Positions 41,901-45,461 are shown, numbered from the stretch's first letter. The stretch: 64,000 nucleotides of DNA from Chrysopilus asiliformis (GCA_964034945.1 OZ035960.1:78029331-78093330), one strand, 5' to 3'. Notes: generated by a model not told the origin, from the letters alone. Numbers and translations: made by a program.

Positions 41901-44737
41901 GTTGATGACATTTCAGATTTTAAACACATAGCACCCTATGCTTCTGTATACAATCAAGCCGATCAACTCCATATCTCGAACCGTTATCTAGATTTACGGG
42001 TATTTTCTGGCTTTTTTATCGAAAACTTACGGATTTTAAGAAGTAGATTAAAGGAAATTATAGTTTCCACAACTTGTTTTTGACCATCCATTTTTATATT
42101 TACTCGTTCTCGAGTTATTCGATTTTTCGAAAAAATTTGTTGTGGAAGAATTAAAGATATACAGTTCTCTACATTTTTTAAGATGTTTTTCTTTTATGTC
42201 TTATAAAAATTCGTTTCTGCCAGAAGAGGGTTGTCAGAATGAAGGGGAAATCTTACGGTCAAGATAGCTAAGAACATCCGCGTTATTCCAAGTAATCAAA
42301 CTCAATTTATTTCAACGTTCTCTGTTCATAAATTCAAAAAGTACCATGCAAAAATGTTTCAATTTCACTTCATCAAAATCCTATACGACTTCAGCGCGAT
42401 CTTGTACATCCCATGGCGAGATTTTTTATTCATCACTCATATGTGGTACAACGTCATTTGACGTCATTTTTGAACATAAGAAAAGCTACATTCGCCAGGG
42501 TCAATCGTAAAATACTCTATATCACATTTTAGAGAGAAAATACATTTTACCTTTATAAATTTTTCAATATGACTCACCGTCTTTGTGAAAATTGCAAAAA
42601 ACTGTTTCGTTTCTATGGAAAGGGGGGAACGAATGGCCCAATTTTGCCCGTTCAAAAACTTAGCCTAGCCATTTACGAGAAACGTAACTGTACAGAATTT
42701 CAAACCTCTAGCTCAATCCTTTCGACGAACGAGCATGCGGAAATGCATATTGGCAATGTTTTGAAACCGTTAGGATAGTATTTAGGGAGGGTCCCAATCA
42801 ACGAAATGACCCAAACCATTCTAATAGAAACCCCCCAGAGGCTAATTTTCTATTTTTTCGTAATTCACGCGCGAACTCGAAATTATCGATTTTGATAAAT
42901 AAAAATATTTCGACCATATTTTTCGAACCCGCTCTCCTTTATAATTGCCGCGCTTCAGAACTGATTGCTCGGAATTTTATCGGAAAAAGCCAAATAATAG
43001 GGCAAGCGACCTTTTTTCCACCCTTTGTCATCTTCAGTTTCAATTTTGACCCTCCCCAACCAGGGGAAGACAGCTTTAACATGTCGCCCTAATTTCACGC
43101 CCCTACCATTTTTATATGTTATAGTAAAGCGACACATAAAAACTCATGAATTGCATAATGCAGGGAACATACGATCATACATGCATGACAGCATCGTAGG
43201 CAGTCATGCCAATTCGATCGTCTGTAATACTGCTGTCATTCCAAAACCAGGCATGATGAAATGCATGATAAGAATCAAATAACTTTTGATTTTTGTGGGC
43301 GTGGCTTTAGGCTGTACACAATGCATGTCCGTGTGTAGCGAAGCATGACAGCATTTCGTTATTCCGAATGGAAATCTTGAACAAGTGACATCGAAAGTTA
43401 AATTTCAAAGTGCTTAAGTGTGTTATGAAATAAATAAATAATGGCGAATGTCAAAGACAGACAATTCTGGGAAGGATTTTTTGAACTTTATAAAAGCAGG
43501 AAGGAATTGTGGAACGTTAAAAGTGAAAAATATAAGGATAAACACCTAAAAAAACTGGTTACTCTGTTTTGTTACAAAAATATCAAGAATTTGATAACAC
43601 TGCTACTATAGACAGTTTAAAAAGAAAATTACATACAATGCGATGTAATTATCGCAGAGAATTAAAAAAAAATCGTGATAGTAAGCGGTCAGGAGCTTCA
43701 TCACTCATTTTATAATTTTTTCTCCTTGACCTTTCGGAACGACAACTTCGTTAAAACTGATGACTGACAGCATGCATGATACATGTGTACCAAAACTGTT
43801 TTTTTGCATGATCGTCTGTTGCCTGCTTAAGTGCTCACATGTTATAAATATTGATGGGTTTCTTTCCGAGCTCTTTCATTTGATACCCATCTTGATGGGT
43901 CTTTATTGGGGTGGTTTGCGCAAAATGGCATCTAAGAGCCGCGATTTTGGTTTTTTCAGAATGCTTCATATCTTGTATTTTAAGCCAAACTGATACCTAT
44001 CCAATATGATATGGATTAAGGCTGGAATACAATTCGCCTGACATAACATTTACGGCGACAAAGTTGTCCTCCACGTACAATTCCGCACACTTTGTTGTTA
44101 TAAACGTCATTTGCTTTGCATTTGATTTTGACAATAAGACGATGAGCCCCTTCTATTGTTACCAATTATCATACATAAAAGGAACGTGAATGTAAGCAAC
44201 ATAGCATACGAACTATATTTCCTAATTCTTTCTTTAATCTTGGTTGATGAAATTTTATGACGTCTCCATAAGGTTTATTTTGAATCAACCATGAAATATT
44301 GTCGGCGAGCTGATTGACAAAAGTTAATTTCGATTTAACTTTTTACGACTACAAAGTTGTCGGATTGATTGTACATATATAGAAGCATAGATTTAAAATG
44401 TGAAATATCCCCGTAAATGTGTCTGGCCAATTAAGTTTTGCACTATAGTCACAGCCACCTATAGTTCATTTTGCATTTCCGTATGCGCTCCTGTTTCAAT
44501 CGTTAACCGGAAACGTTGCTTGTTGAAACCTTTAGTCAACATTTTTCGGTCAAATTCTTGCACTTCACTAAACTGGGTATCAAATAGCACATTAAATTTT
44601 ATAATTCGTGATTTTACCTCCTTTATATGTGGATACTTTTTGCGAGCTTCCTGTGCCAAAGATTTAAAATCTGACTGTAATACTTCGACAAATTTCCGGG
44701 TGGCTTCATGACCAAAAGTTCCAGTCACAAATGACAT
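748..44737 (-). CDS. MON2: MON2 homologue, Golgi/endosome scaffold related to large Arf-GEFs (18 exons, 3' end outside window)
   Basis: Spliced exons on the minus strand, in order: 44618-44737, 35823-35954, 34411-34818, 34232-34357, 30615-30812, 30319-30556, 30121-30262, 27222-27345, 18688-18949, 15677-15978, 15427-15621, 15163-15375, 14795-14970, 9330-9492, 7442-7586, 7090-7370, 966-1172, 748-902. All use GT/AG and phases agree at every junction, giving about 1195 residues without a stop. The translation follows vertebrate MON2 from the N-terminus through diagnostic segments such as [46 protein letters not shown] and [17 protein letters not shown]2 is a large peripheral trans-Golgi/endosome protein related to BIG/GBF Arf-GEFs but without a Sec7 domain. 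With DOP1 and a P4-ATPase it acts in endosome-to-Golgi recycling (family knowledge). Expected length is ~1700 residues, so the C-terminal third lies left of the window. Introns range from 51 bp to 8.7 kb, the long ones filled with transposons. The start ATG at 44737 was chosen because it begins the conserved N-terminal helix. Confidence 0.93.
966..1172 (-). CDS. MON2: MON2 exon 17 (residues 1076-1144)
   Basis: Encodes [20 protein letters not shown] and [20 protein letters not shown], matching IFNTRRYLLQPLGDFSRAW and [16 protein letters not shown]. Donor GTTTGT. Phase 0 at both ends; a 63-bp intron follows. Confidence 0.94.
1173..1652. repeat. Intron sequence with dispersed repeat E
   Basis: AT-rich MON2 intron. 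The block near 1430-1575 (AAAATATCAGTTGAGATCAA and following) recurs in diverged form at 56440-56550 and 58735-58960, so it is an interspersed repeat of unknown class. Nothing else recognisable. Confidence 0.35.
1653..2515. mobile_element. Terminal-inverted-repeat element split by a younger insertion
   Basis: The left end ACCCCACGACTCCATTA and right end TAATGGAGTCGTGGGG form inverted repeats. With the 1679-2186 element removed, CCACGACTCCATTAGACTTT becomes continuous and its complement lies at 2489-2508. The outer family is unidentified and its exact edges are approximate. Confidence 0.55.
1679..2186. mobile_element. PIF/Harbinger-type non-autonomous element (TTA duplication)
   Basis: A 508-bp element with imperfect ends beginning CTCCCGTCGCACACTT on the left and complementary to GTGTGCGACGGGGG on the right. 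It is flanked by TTA at 1676-1678 and 2187-2189. Its interior repeats GAGCTAAGC/TAGTTGAG motifs near both ends. The 3-bp TWA duplication is characteristic of PIF/Harbinger; no coding remains. Confidence 0.65.
2676..3172 (+). mobile_element. Harbinger-type element carrying a MADF-domain fragment, copy A
   Basis: The left end follows TAA (2673-2675). A 21-base sequence starting TTCAATCTTGCAGTC near the left end is inverted at 3149-3168. The interior is closely related to 62404-63400 and more distantly to 43128-43835. MADF/Myb-like second proteins are typical of PIF/Harbinger transposons (family knowledge). Confidence 0.5.
2892..3014 (+). pseudogene. Truncated MADF-domain protein, copy A
   Basis: In frame from GTG 2892 the DNA reads [33 protein letters not shown] and then stops. 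The LYRQRSELW and KYKD pattern fits the start of a MADF DNA-binding domain. The usual ATG is changed to GTG here (ATG in the copy at 62592) and only about 40 of the expected ~85 domain residues remain. Almost certainly non-functional. Confidence 0.5.
3870..4097. mobile_element. Long-inverted-repeat element at a TTAA site (piggyBac-like)
   Basis: The ends CCCTATTCCTGTCAGGCTGT and its complement at 4078-4097 continue into arms of about 90 bases including CGAACCAATATAGATGATTT. TTAA precedes the left end (3866-3869) and TTTTAA follows the right. The spacer is about 50 bases. TTAA plus a CCC terminus suggests a piggyBac-type MITE; the right junction is two bases off a perfect duplication. Confidence 0.6.
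4098..5378. other. Intronic sequence, nothing recognised
   Basis: AT-rich with scattered short inverted words (for example GCTGCTGCATAAATGGCAGC near 4835). No coding segment, terminal repeat pair or tandem array could be supported. Confidence 0.4.
5379..5796 (+). mobile_element. Truncated copy of the 41002-41877 element
   Basis: Shares blocks with 41425-41877: CCAAATTCATTGTTGTGTG, ACACTCGAGTC, GTATTGCGTTTCGAGTGT, and the right end CACCTTAGAAGAAACGTC. The right terminus reads ACGTCCAGTG, one base different from the ACGTCACTG end of the complete copy. The left part is missing. Confidence 0.55.
5919..6500 (+). mobile_element. HINE/DINE-1-like element, copy 1
   Basis: Starts TATACCCGTATGGTGAAACC and ends with the hairpin AATTGCCAGATTGGCAATT followed by ATAGCTTTTGTTATG. 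Near the 3' end the first 12 bases recur inverted (TCACCATACGGG). A (GTCY)n tract occupies about 6052-6118. Subterminal inverted repeat, GTCY tract, 3' hairpin and T/T flanks are the HINE/DINE-1 (Helentron-derived, 'mini-me') plan. Reading frames across it are artefacts. Confidence 0.75.
6510..7062 (+). mobile_element. HINE/DINE-1-like element, copy 2 (tandem to copy 1)
   Basis: Same termini as copy 1, only about 10 T-rich bases downstream and in the same orientation. GTCY tract at about 6641-6678. Tandem head-to-tail HINEs are common for rolling-circle elements. It ends 28 bp from MON2 exon 16. Confidence 0.75.
7090..7370 (-). CDS. MON2: MON2 exon 16 (residues 982-1075)
   Basis: Encodes [38 protein letters not shown], and [20 protein letters not shown]. 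Matches [17 protein letters not shown] and the [20 protein letters not shown] block of MON2. Two HINE copies sit 28 bp beyond its donor. Confidence 0.94.
7442..7586 (-). CDS. MON2: MON2 exon 15 (residues 934-981)
   Basis: Encodes [18 protein letters not shown], an acidic spacer, and [11 protein letters not shown]. Continues directly from the SIGLLWNISDYF motif of the family. Phase 1 out at GTAAGT; the next intron is 71 bp. Confidence 0.93.
7587..9329. other. MON2 intron 14 with a small foldback
   Basis: Mostly unannotatable AT-rich sequence. At 8988-9133 the ends ATTAAGCTAGTTGC and GCAACTAGCTTAAT are inverted, bounding a 146-bp foldback. No flanking duplication could be assigned. Confidence 0.4.
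9330..9492 (-). CDS. MON2: MON2 exon 14 (residues 879-933)
   Basis: Encodes [40 protein letters not shown] and [13 protein letters not shown]. Matches RTAFQCLQLVVTDFLP and QELNISLTSIGLLW of MON2. Phase 2 in, 0 out; donor GTAAGA. Confidence 0.94.
9493..10149. other. MON2 intron 13, unassigned part
   Basis: AT-rich sequence between exon 14 and the mariner remnant. The open stretches at 9645-9952 are short, overlapping and compositionally non-coding. Nothing is supported. Confidence 0.35.
10150..10585 (-). pseudogene. Internally deleted mariner transposase remnant
   Basis: Read on the minus strand from 10585, one frame gives [18 protein letters not shown] and another [18 protein letters not shown], typical of the N-terminal half of mariner transposase. 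This jumps to SDYYLFSN (near the last DDD/D-box residue) and then to [20 protein letters not shown] and [14 protein letters not shown], the mariner C-terminus. The central catalytic part is deleted and several frameshifts are present. A recognisable but dead Tc1/mariner copy; its 5' edge abuts the LINE at 10588. Confidence 0.75.
10588..13150 (+). pseudogene. Non-LTR retrotransposon (LINE) reverse transcriptase, frameshifted
   Basis: Three consecutive open segments encode reverse-transcriptase motifs in order: [16 protein letters not shown] (from 10950), [16 protein letters not shown] (about 11281), [20 protein letters not shown] (about 11527), [20 protein letters not shown] (about 11703) and the catalytic [10 protein letters not shown] (about 11812). 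A frameshift follows the YADD motif, and a final 370-residue part ends with a [19 protein letters not shown] zinc-knuckle-like motif. An inverted duplication at 11037-11215 also breaks the frame. No endonuclease domain, so the copy is 5'-truncated. Clade (Jockey/CR1/I-like) undecided. Confidence 0.88.
11037..11215. repeat. Inverted duplication inside the LINE
   Basis: The arms (about 11037-11113 and 11133-11215) read GGTATTCCGTAACTGGCTTC onward and the diverged complement ending GAAACAAGTTACGGAATATC. Both arms contain GTTTGTTTCGAGTTAGAAGA or its complement. It lies between the VPYEFF and HKKGDPES motifs and destroys the reading frame. Confidence 0.75.
13352..13736. mobile_element. Short TIR element at a TA site
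   Basis: The left end CCGTAAAAAGAGGTG and the right end (complement CCGTAAACTTAGGTGACTTT) are inverted and flanked by TA. GGTGACTTTGGCCC occurs near both ends and again at 13530. TA duplication suggests a Tc1/mariner-type MITE. No coding. Confidence 0.55.
13737..14794. other. MON2 intron 13, remainder
   Basis: Contains a diverged direct duplication at about 13771-13850 (GTAATGTGGWATACTGT, twice). Otherwise AT-rich sequence without a supported feature. Confidence 0.35.
14795..14970 (-). CDS. MON2: MON2 exon 13 (residues 821-879)
   Basis: Encodes [40 protein letters not shown] and [18 protein letters not shown]. Corresponds to [15 protein letters not shown] and GWPLVLGVMGA of MON2. Phase 2 out at GTAAGA. 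The following 5.3-kb intron holds the mariner and non-LTR remnants. Confidence 0.94.
15163..15375 (-). CDS. MON2: MON2 exon 12 (residues 750-820)
   Basis: Encodes [20 protein letters not shown], then [20 protein letters not shown] and [17 protein letters not shown]. This is the strongly conserved MON2 HEAT-like segment. Donor GTAAGT, phase 0. Confidence 0.94.
15427..15621 (-). CDS. MON2: MON2 exon 11 (residues 685-749)
   Basis: Encodes [20 protein letters not shown] and [20 protein letters not shown], matching the [20 protein letters not shown] region of MON2. Flanked by 55- and 51-bp introns. Phase 0 at both ends. Confidence 0.93.
15677..15978 (-). CDS. MON2: MON2 exon 10 (residues 584-684)
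   Basis: Encodes a linker ending [11 protein letters not shown], then [20 protein letters not shown] and [20 protein letters not shown]. This is one of the most conserved MON2 blocks. Phase 1 in, phase 0 out; donor GTGATT. Confidence 0.94.
16443..16796 (+). repeat. Octamer satellite (CAGTCTAT)n
   Basis: Over 350 bp of near-perfect CAGTCTAT repeats, flanked on both sides by CAGTCTGT variants and, at the right end, CAGTCGGT. The unit is two related tetramers, so long open frames (SLSVYQSI repeated) are artefacts. Located in MON2 intron 9. Confidence 0.95.
16844..16929 (+). repeat. 44-bp tandem duplication
   Basis: The unit beginning TTTTCTCCGGAAAATTTCAA occurs at 16844 and 16888, nearly identical. 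Adjacent TCAGAATCGGATTCAGCGAC links it to dispersed repeat D, found again at 24150-24200 and 29040-29430. Confidence 0.85.
17207..17324. repeat. Foldback repeat
   Basis: Arms CACTAAAAAGGAAAAAT and its complement enclose CAGAAATAAAAGC and its near complement. Related words (AATAATTTTTTGGACACTGT) occur at 29565 and 31440. Confidence 0.6.
17572..18148 (-). mobile_element. HINE/DINE-1-like element, copy 3
   Basis: Minus-strand copy with complete termini: on the plus strand CATAACAAAAGCTATAATTG at the left and TTTCACCATACGGGTATA at the right. GRAC tract (complement of GTCY) at about 17957-18017. A-rich flank on the hairpin side, as in the other copies. Confidence 0.75.
18149..18687. repeat. Intron 9 with an unclassified dispersed repeat
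   Basis: The 18420-18520 block (CTTTC..., ACAATGG, AAAGGCGTGAAACCCCC) is loosely related to 32960-33060. No class can be given; too diverged for a firm pairing. Confidence 0.3.
18688..18949 (-). CDS. MON2: MON2 exon 9 (residues 497-584)
   Basis: Encodes [20 protein letters not shown], a helix with CEHLLKAMQ, then [20 protein letters not shown]. This matches the MON2 segment ending RDAFITAICKGSLPPHYAL. Acceptor CATAG, donor GTAAGT, phase 1 out. Confidence 0.92.
18950..19889. other. MON2 intron 8, left part
   Basis: Contains a lone hAT-like terminus at 19139 (CAGTGGCGTGCGGTGCCAAA), whose inverted counterpart is at 26190-26210. No matching duplication, so I do not join them. Otherwise featureless. 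Confidence 0.35.
19890..22540 (+). pseudogene. RTE-like non-LTR retrotransposon, copy 1
   Basis: Fragments in order: [20 protein letters not shown] upstream, [20 protein letters not shown] (about 20955), [20 protein letters not shown] (about 21123), then [37 protein letters not shown], and [18 protein letters not shown]-terminal segment [13 protein letters not shown] is followed by an arginine-rich tail ending at 22536. The catalytic YADD segment is deleted at about 21781: LYKS is followed directly by sequence normally downstream of it. Several stops and frameshifts. Family inferred from motif wording. Confidence 0.85.
20171..20948. mobile_element. 778-bp TIR element inserted in the RTE copy
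   Basis: Flanked by CAAGG at 20166-20170 and 20949-20953. The ends GGAGACATTGCGGATCTCGA and, in complement, GGGCATATTGCGTATCTCGA are inverted. Removing it restores the RTE frame (DKQG to NLVTDLE). Inside, TCGAGATA-GCAAT words recur. A 5-bp duplication with GG ends fits no superfamily I can name securely. Confidence 0.7.
22541..23279. other. Intron 8, unassigned
   Basis: AT-rich sequence between two retrotransposon relics. No terminal repeats or coding recognised. Confidence 0.35.
23280..23830 (+). pseudogene. Degraded 3' part of another RTE-like retrotransposon
   Basis: Scattered frames give FFGLSKL, then [24 protein letters not shown] and [16 protein letters not shown]. These follow the RTE C-terminal order (GLR, YGSETW, FERKILR, RLRWLGHV). 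A different subfamily from copies 1 and 2. A 25-bp tandem duplication (GATTTTGAACGTAATATTCT plus CGGC-end) lies at 23475-23524. Confidence 0.65.
23851..23937 (+). repeat. (GA)n microsatellite
   Basis: About 85 bp of GA dinucleotides with single interruptions, immediately after the RTE relic. This position suggests it is the retrotransposon's 3' simple-repeat tail. Confidence 0.95.
24020..24454. mobile_element. Foldback element with 190-bp arms
   Basis: The arms (24020-24210 and 24264-24454) are near-perfect inverted repeats starting GGGTGGCTTCATGTAACTTA; the loop is about 53 bp. CTG flanks both ends. The arms contain GGGTCGCTGAATCCGAATCT, shared with repeat D. No coding. The long, nearly identical arms suggest recent origin. 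Confidence 0.8.
24455..25581. other. Intron 8, unassigned
   Basis: AT-rich. Open stretches at 24534-24835 and 25167-25406 lack recognisable motifs or splice context. Nothing supported. Confidence 0.35.
25582..26128 (-). mobile_element. HINE/DINE-1-like element, copy 4
   Basis: Complete termini in minus orientation; GTCY tract shortened to about 25 bp (25964-25990). A CTAC duplication (ATACCTACCC) interrupts the terminal AGGGTATA motif. Confidence 0.72.
26129..27221. other. Intron 8, right part
   Basis: Holds the isolated hAT-like end TTTTGGCACCGCACGCCAC at about 26190. The open stretch at 26690-26902 is cysteine-rich by chance composition and shows no domain. Nothing else is supported. Confidence 0.35.
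27222..27345 (-). CDS. MON2: MON2 exon 8 (residues 455-496)
   Basis: Encodes [20 protein letters not shown] followed by [16 protein letters not shown], matching the MON2 motif that reads MLDKVEPPTIPEGYAMS in mammals. Ends in phase 0 at GTAATG. The next intron is 8.27 kb and contains an RTE-like retrotransposon, a HINE pair and a foldback. Confidence 0.92.
27609..27860 (+). repeat. Two-level minisatellite (33-bp and 13-bp units)
   Basis: Three 33-bp units start at 27609, 27642 and 27675 (CCACCTAACCTAACCTTTAT and then GATAAACATTAAA). The fourth is replaced by nine 13-bp units CCACCTAACCTAT (27708-27824), after which the interrupted 33-bp unit resumes with its tail. Lies in MON2 intron 7. Confidence 0.95.
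28362..28888 (-). mobile_element. HINE/DINE-1-like element, copy 5
   Basis: Complete termini in minus orientation. The conserved block normally reading GGGGGGTACCCCCC is replaced around 28618 by TTTTTCCATTTTCCATTC, and the GTCY tract is down to 16 bp. More diverged than copies 1-4. Confidence 0.7.
28889..30120. repeat. Intron 7: tandem repeat D and simple sequence
   Basis: At about 29040-29430 a unit of roughly 115 bp is repeated three times. It contains AAGGATAACGTGATTATCC, TCTCCGG-AAAATCTCATC and GTCGCTGAATCCGATTCTG. An (ATT)n-rich tract lies at about 29920-29985. The rest is AT-rich and unassigned. Confidence 0.7.
30121..30262 (-). CDS. MON2: MON2 exon 7 (residues 408-455)
   Basis: A poorly conserved serine/threonine/asparagine-rich linker, then [20 protein letters not shown]. 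It corresponds to the variable linker and YRGTWIPI segment of other MON2 proteins. Acceptor TATAG, donor GTAAGT, phases 1 in and 2 out. Conservation is lower than in neighbouring exons, but phase continuity with both supports it. Confidence 0.82.
30319..30556 (-). CDS. MON2: MON2 exon 6 (residues 329-408)
   Basis: Encodes [20 protein letters not shown], an aromatic-rich helix, and [20 protein letters not shown]. The last segment corresponds to the HUS-box region of large Arf-GEF relatives. Ends in phase 1 at GTATAT. A 56-bp intron follows. Confidence 0.92.
30615..30812 (-). CDS. MON2: MON2 exon 5 (residues 263-328)
   Basis: Encodes [27 protein letters not shown], then [20 protein letters not shown]. 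This opens the HUS region shared by MON2 and BIG/GBF proteins. Acceptor TTGCAG, donor GTACTA, phase 0. The VTECEIF segment follows in exon 6 after a 58-bp intron. Confidence 0.93.
30813..31529. other. Intron 4, left part
   Basis: CAACTCCGACTCCGACTCC near 30890 and a G-rich run at about 31195-31235 stand out. The CTCCGA motif recurs near 36540 as CGACTCCGAAACCG. No bounded element. Confidence 0.35.
31530..31967. mobile_element. Head-to-head HINE chimera with GTCY palindrome
   Basis: A HINE 5' end in plus orientation (TATACCCGTATGGTGAAACC at 31607) runs into its GTCY tract. This switches at about 31763 into GGAC/AGAC, the inverted tract, and ends with an inverted 5' end (TTTGGTTTCACTATACGGGT). 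Both halves lack the 3' hairpin. A HINE 3'-end fragment (GCAATTATTGAAAACCCGTA) is partially triplicated just upstream at 31513-31575. Confidence 0.75.
32060..32414. mobile_element. Foldback Harbinger-type MITE (TTA duplication)
   Basis: A 355-bp element with ends GGGCTCAGTTATA and complement, flanked by TTA at 32057-32059 and 32415-32417. The arms extend about 130 bp (to CATTTCCA at 32190). The GGGC start and TTA duplication fit PIF/Harbinger. Confidence 0.72.
32415..33511. other. Intron 4, unassigned middle part
   Basis: The 32960-33060 block is loosely similar to 18420-18520. A B-box-like GGTTCGGATCC occurs at about 32949 with no matching A box. No supported feature. Confidence 0.35.
33516..34124 (+). 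mobile_element. Internally deleted piggyBac-type transposon
   Basis: TTAA duplications (33512-33515 and 34125-34128) flank perfect 16-bp inverted ends CCGTTGTGTCTATGGA. A subterminal GTGCAGACCAT word occurs at 33539 and 33728, and ATCCAGACCAT near the right end. The interior encodes a piggyBac C-terminal zinc ribbon. At 609 bp it lacks the catalytic domain, so it could only move in trans. AATAAA-like AT-rich sequence follows the stop. Confidence 0.88.
33715..33984 (+). pseudogene. piggyBac transposase C-terminal zinc ribbon
   Basis: A 90-codon open frame whose last ~55 residues read [38 protein letters not shown] and [12 protein letters not shown]. The CxxC / CxxC-C / CxxC spacing is the zinc-ribbon found at the C-terminus of piggyBac-type transposases. 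The first ~30 residues are not recognisable and are probably non-coding. The DDD catalytic core is absent. Confidence 0.8.
34232..34357 (-). CDS. MON2: MON2 exon 4 (residues 221-262)
   Basis: Encodes [20 protein letters not shown] followed by [13 protein letters not shown], the conserved end of the N-terminal MON2 domain. Separated from exon 3 by a 53-bp intron. Donor GTAAGT, phase 0. The downstream intron (3.4 kb) holds a piggyBac-type element and a GGGCTCAG foldback. Confidence 0.92.
34411..34818 (-). CDS. MON2: MON2 exon 3 (residues 85-220)
   Basis: The largest exon (408 bp), encoding [15 protein letters not shown], then [40 protein letters not shown] and CFRLYFAKD. This is the core of the DCB domain. 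The acceptor is GAAAATAG at 34819-34820. An AG nine bases further in (TTTAG) would give a stop in frame, so the earlier site is preferred. Donor GTATTT. Confidence 0.92.
35051..35144. repeat. Short hairpin element
   Basis: ATTTGGCAACAAAAGGGCTG and its complement form ~38-base arms (with GTTGTGCA and GATAAC) around a short AT-rich loop. No duplication assigned. Confidence 0.6.
35389..35619. mobile_element. piggyBac-type MITE
   Basis: A 231-bp element with perfect 15-bp ends CCCTCTAACCGGAAT flanked by TTAA at 35385-35388 and 35620-35623. It splits a longer inverted repeat: GTCTTTGAGATTTG before it and its near complement CAAATCTCAAAAAC after it. No coding. Confidence 0.8.
35823..35954 (-). CDS. 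MON2: MON2 exon 2 (residues 41-84)
   Basis: Encodes [16 protein letters not shown] and then [16 protein letters not shown], matching the MON2 DCB stretch that reads QPFLMGCGTKEPKI in mammals. Acceptor is CGTTACAG and donor GTAAAT; phase 0 at both ends. The helix joining exon 1 is continuous across the junction (HIKE/SCDEA). Confidence 0.9.
36180..36430 (+). repeat. Subfamily B repeat copy
   Basis: Shares the ordered block ATTTTTCAAT, CGCCGTTTTCGATAAAATTG, TATTGCCCGGTCCG, TTCACGAACGGACAGACGGA with 340-660. Left flank 35955-36180 is AT-rich MON2 intron without other features. Confidence 0.4.
36871..37933. mobile_element. Harbinger-type element (TTA duplication) hosting a nested MITE
   Basis: Inverted ends AGGTGGGTTTAGAAACACGA (plus ~28 more matching bases) and complement, flanked by TTA at 36868-36870 and 37934-37936. 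Without the nested 487-bp MITE it is about 573 bp. No coding. Confidence 0.8.
36983..37469 (+). mobile_element. AGCAGGG MITE, copy 1 (TAA duplication)
   Basis: A 487-bp element with ends AGCAGGGTTTA and complement, flanked by TAA (36980-36982, 37470-37472). Subterminal AAGTAACTCGCTGCAAGTA is inverted near the right end. The copy at 50323-50809 has exactly the same length, in opposite orientation. The TAA site and ends fit PIF/Harbinger. Confidence 0.85.
37934..38478. other. Intron 1, unassigned
   Basis: Sequence between two elements. A short palindrome GGCGGTATGAATACTCATAC followed by CGCC at 38286 forms a hairpin. No other feature. Confidence 0.35.
38479..39002. mobile_element. hAT-type MITE
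   Basis: Flanked by the exact 8-bp duplication CCACAAAG (38471-38478 and 39003-39010). Ends CAGTGTTGCC are inverted and extend into TTTCAGCGA (shared motif at 38493 and, in the same sense, at 38965). No coding. 8-bp duplications and CAGTG ends are typical of hAT. Confidence 0.85.
39183..40662. mobile_element. hAT-type element with nested HINE
   Basis: Exact 8-bp duplication AAAACTAG (39175-39182 and 40663-40670) and ends CAGGGATG/CATCCCTG. Near both ends GTAACGTTAT/ATAACG words repeat in opposite sense, typical hAT subterminal motifs. HINE copy 6 is inserted inside. No coding. Confidence 0.85.
39698..40269 (-). mobile_element. HINE/DINE-1-like element, copy 6
   Basis: Complete termini in minus orientation; GTCY complement tract at about 40077-40133. 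Inserted in the hAT element, therefore younger than it. Confidence 0.75.
41002..41877 (+). mobile_element. Element with 8-bp duplication (hAT- or P-like)
   Basis: Exact duplication TTGCATAC (40994-41001 and 41878-41885) and inverted 9-bp ends CAGTGACGT/ACGTCACTG. A 64-codon open frame at 41004-41198 ends in [17 protein letters not shown], which resembles the extreme C-terminus of P/THAP-type transposases, but this is weak. A truncated relative is at 5379-5796. Confidence 0.8.
41886..43127. repeat. Intron 1 with a subfamily B repeat copy
   Basis: The 42530-42780 block (CCTTTATAAATTTTTCAATA, TGACTCACCGTCT, then GAGCATGCGGAAATGC) is a subfamily B copy that has lost its GTCY tract. The remainder is unassigned. 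Confidence 0.4.
43128..43835 (+). mobile_element. Harbinger-type element with MADF fragment, copy B
   Basis: The left end AGCGACACATAAAAACTCAT follows TAA (43125-43127). ACATGCATGACAGCAT and its partial complement lie near left and right. The right boundary is approximate. Carries the frameshifted MADF frame at 43441. Confidence 0.45.
43441..43710 (+). pseudogene. Frameshifted MADF-domain protein, copy B
   Basis: From ATG 43441: [34 protein letters not shown]. After a frameshift near 43555 the sequence continues [20 protein letters not shown] and [13 protein letters not shown]. The two halves together cover the MADF domain (R..LW...KYKD...K...L.TMR..YRRE.KK). Non-functional as it stands. Confidence 0.65.
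43836..44617. other. Intron 1, right end
   Basis: GACAAAGTTGTCCTCC at about 44067 and TACAAAGTTGTCGGATTG at 44351 are short related repeats. No bounded feature. Confidence 0.35.
44618..44737 (-). CDS. MON2: MON2 exon 1 (residues 1-40)
   Basis: It starts at ATG 44737 and encodes [16 protein letters not shown] followed by [20 protein letters not shown], matching the amphipathic N-terminus of the MON2 DCB domain. It ends in phase 0 at the donor GTAAAA. A GTG-initiated extension to 44776 is open but not conserved. The following intron is 8.66 kb and holds two hAT elements, a Harbinger-type nest and a MADF relic. A 5'UTR presumably lies just to the right; no promoter motif is evident. Confidence 0.85.
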
Positions 44738-45461
44738 CGTTAAAATAAACAATTTTATATTGCGAAGTTCCGTCACGAATTCCCAATACCTTGCGAATCA
44801 GCAGAGTTCAAGTTAGACAACAAAAATGGCCACGTCTGTGTTGCCACTTAGTTTTTAAAATTCTACCTTTGATACTAGAGAGCGTTTTATGGAGGGAATC
44901 TGTAATTAGTGATCTGAAGGTAGACAATGGGCCTTTCCACACGTGTATTCTTGCATCTGCGGATCGGGCTCTGATTGGTCAGTGACTAGTGGAGGGGGTT
45001 CTGCAAGTGATGAACGTTTGGGCGAAGTTCAAAGAGTGACCAAAAGTTCTGCATGCACTAACACAAGTAAACAACAATAAAATTTTTCCATGGGTGAAAT
45101 TATGATTTCTCACACTACGATGCTTCTCTCCTCACGTTCAAACCACAAATGACAATATTCGCACTCACACATACATAACTGACACAACGGGTAACAACAG
45201 CGTGTGGACTCGAACTGGTTGTCGTTATGTGTTGTCGTTACAACTGTGTGTGTAAATGCCCAATGAGTCGAATAAAAATAGCCGCCGAGCTGAAAACTAG
45301 CCAGAACAACTTTACAAATTTGATTCAATGTTACAAATAATTTCCAAAATAACTGACATCGGTTAATATAAGTAATTGTCGTATAAATTTACTCATGTCT
45401 CCTATTCTTTAGGACAGTCTGTTAAGTACTGTTGCACACTTCTAGATTATAGTCTCTCTAA
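44738..45461. promoter_or_regulatory. Presumed MON2 5' flank
   Basis: The first 100-300 bp right of the start codon should hold the 5'UTR and promoter of the minus-strand gene. No TATA box, initiator or CpG-rich stretch stands out, so only position supports this. Confidence 0.3.

Noticed and set aside
44791..44985. Open frame immediately right of MON2 exon 1
   Set aside because: Short, no motif, and it falls where the MON2 5'UTR/promoter should be.
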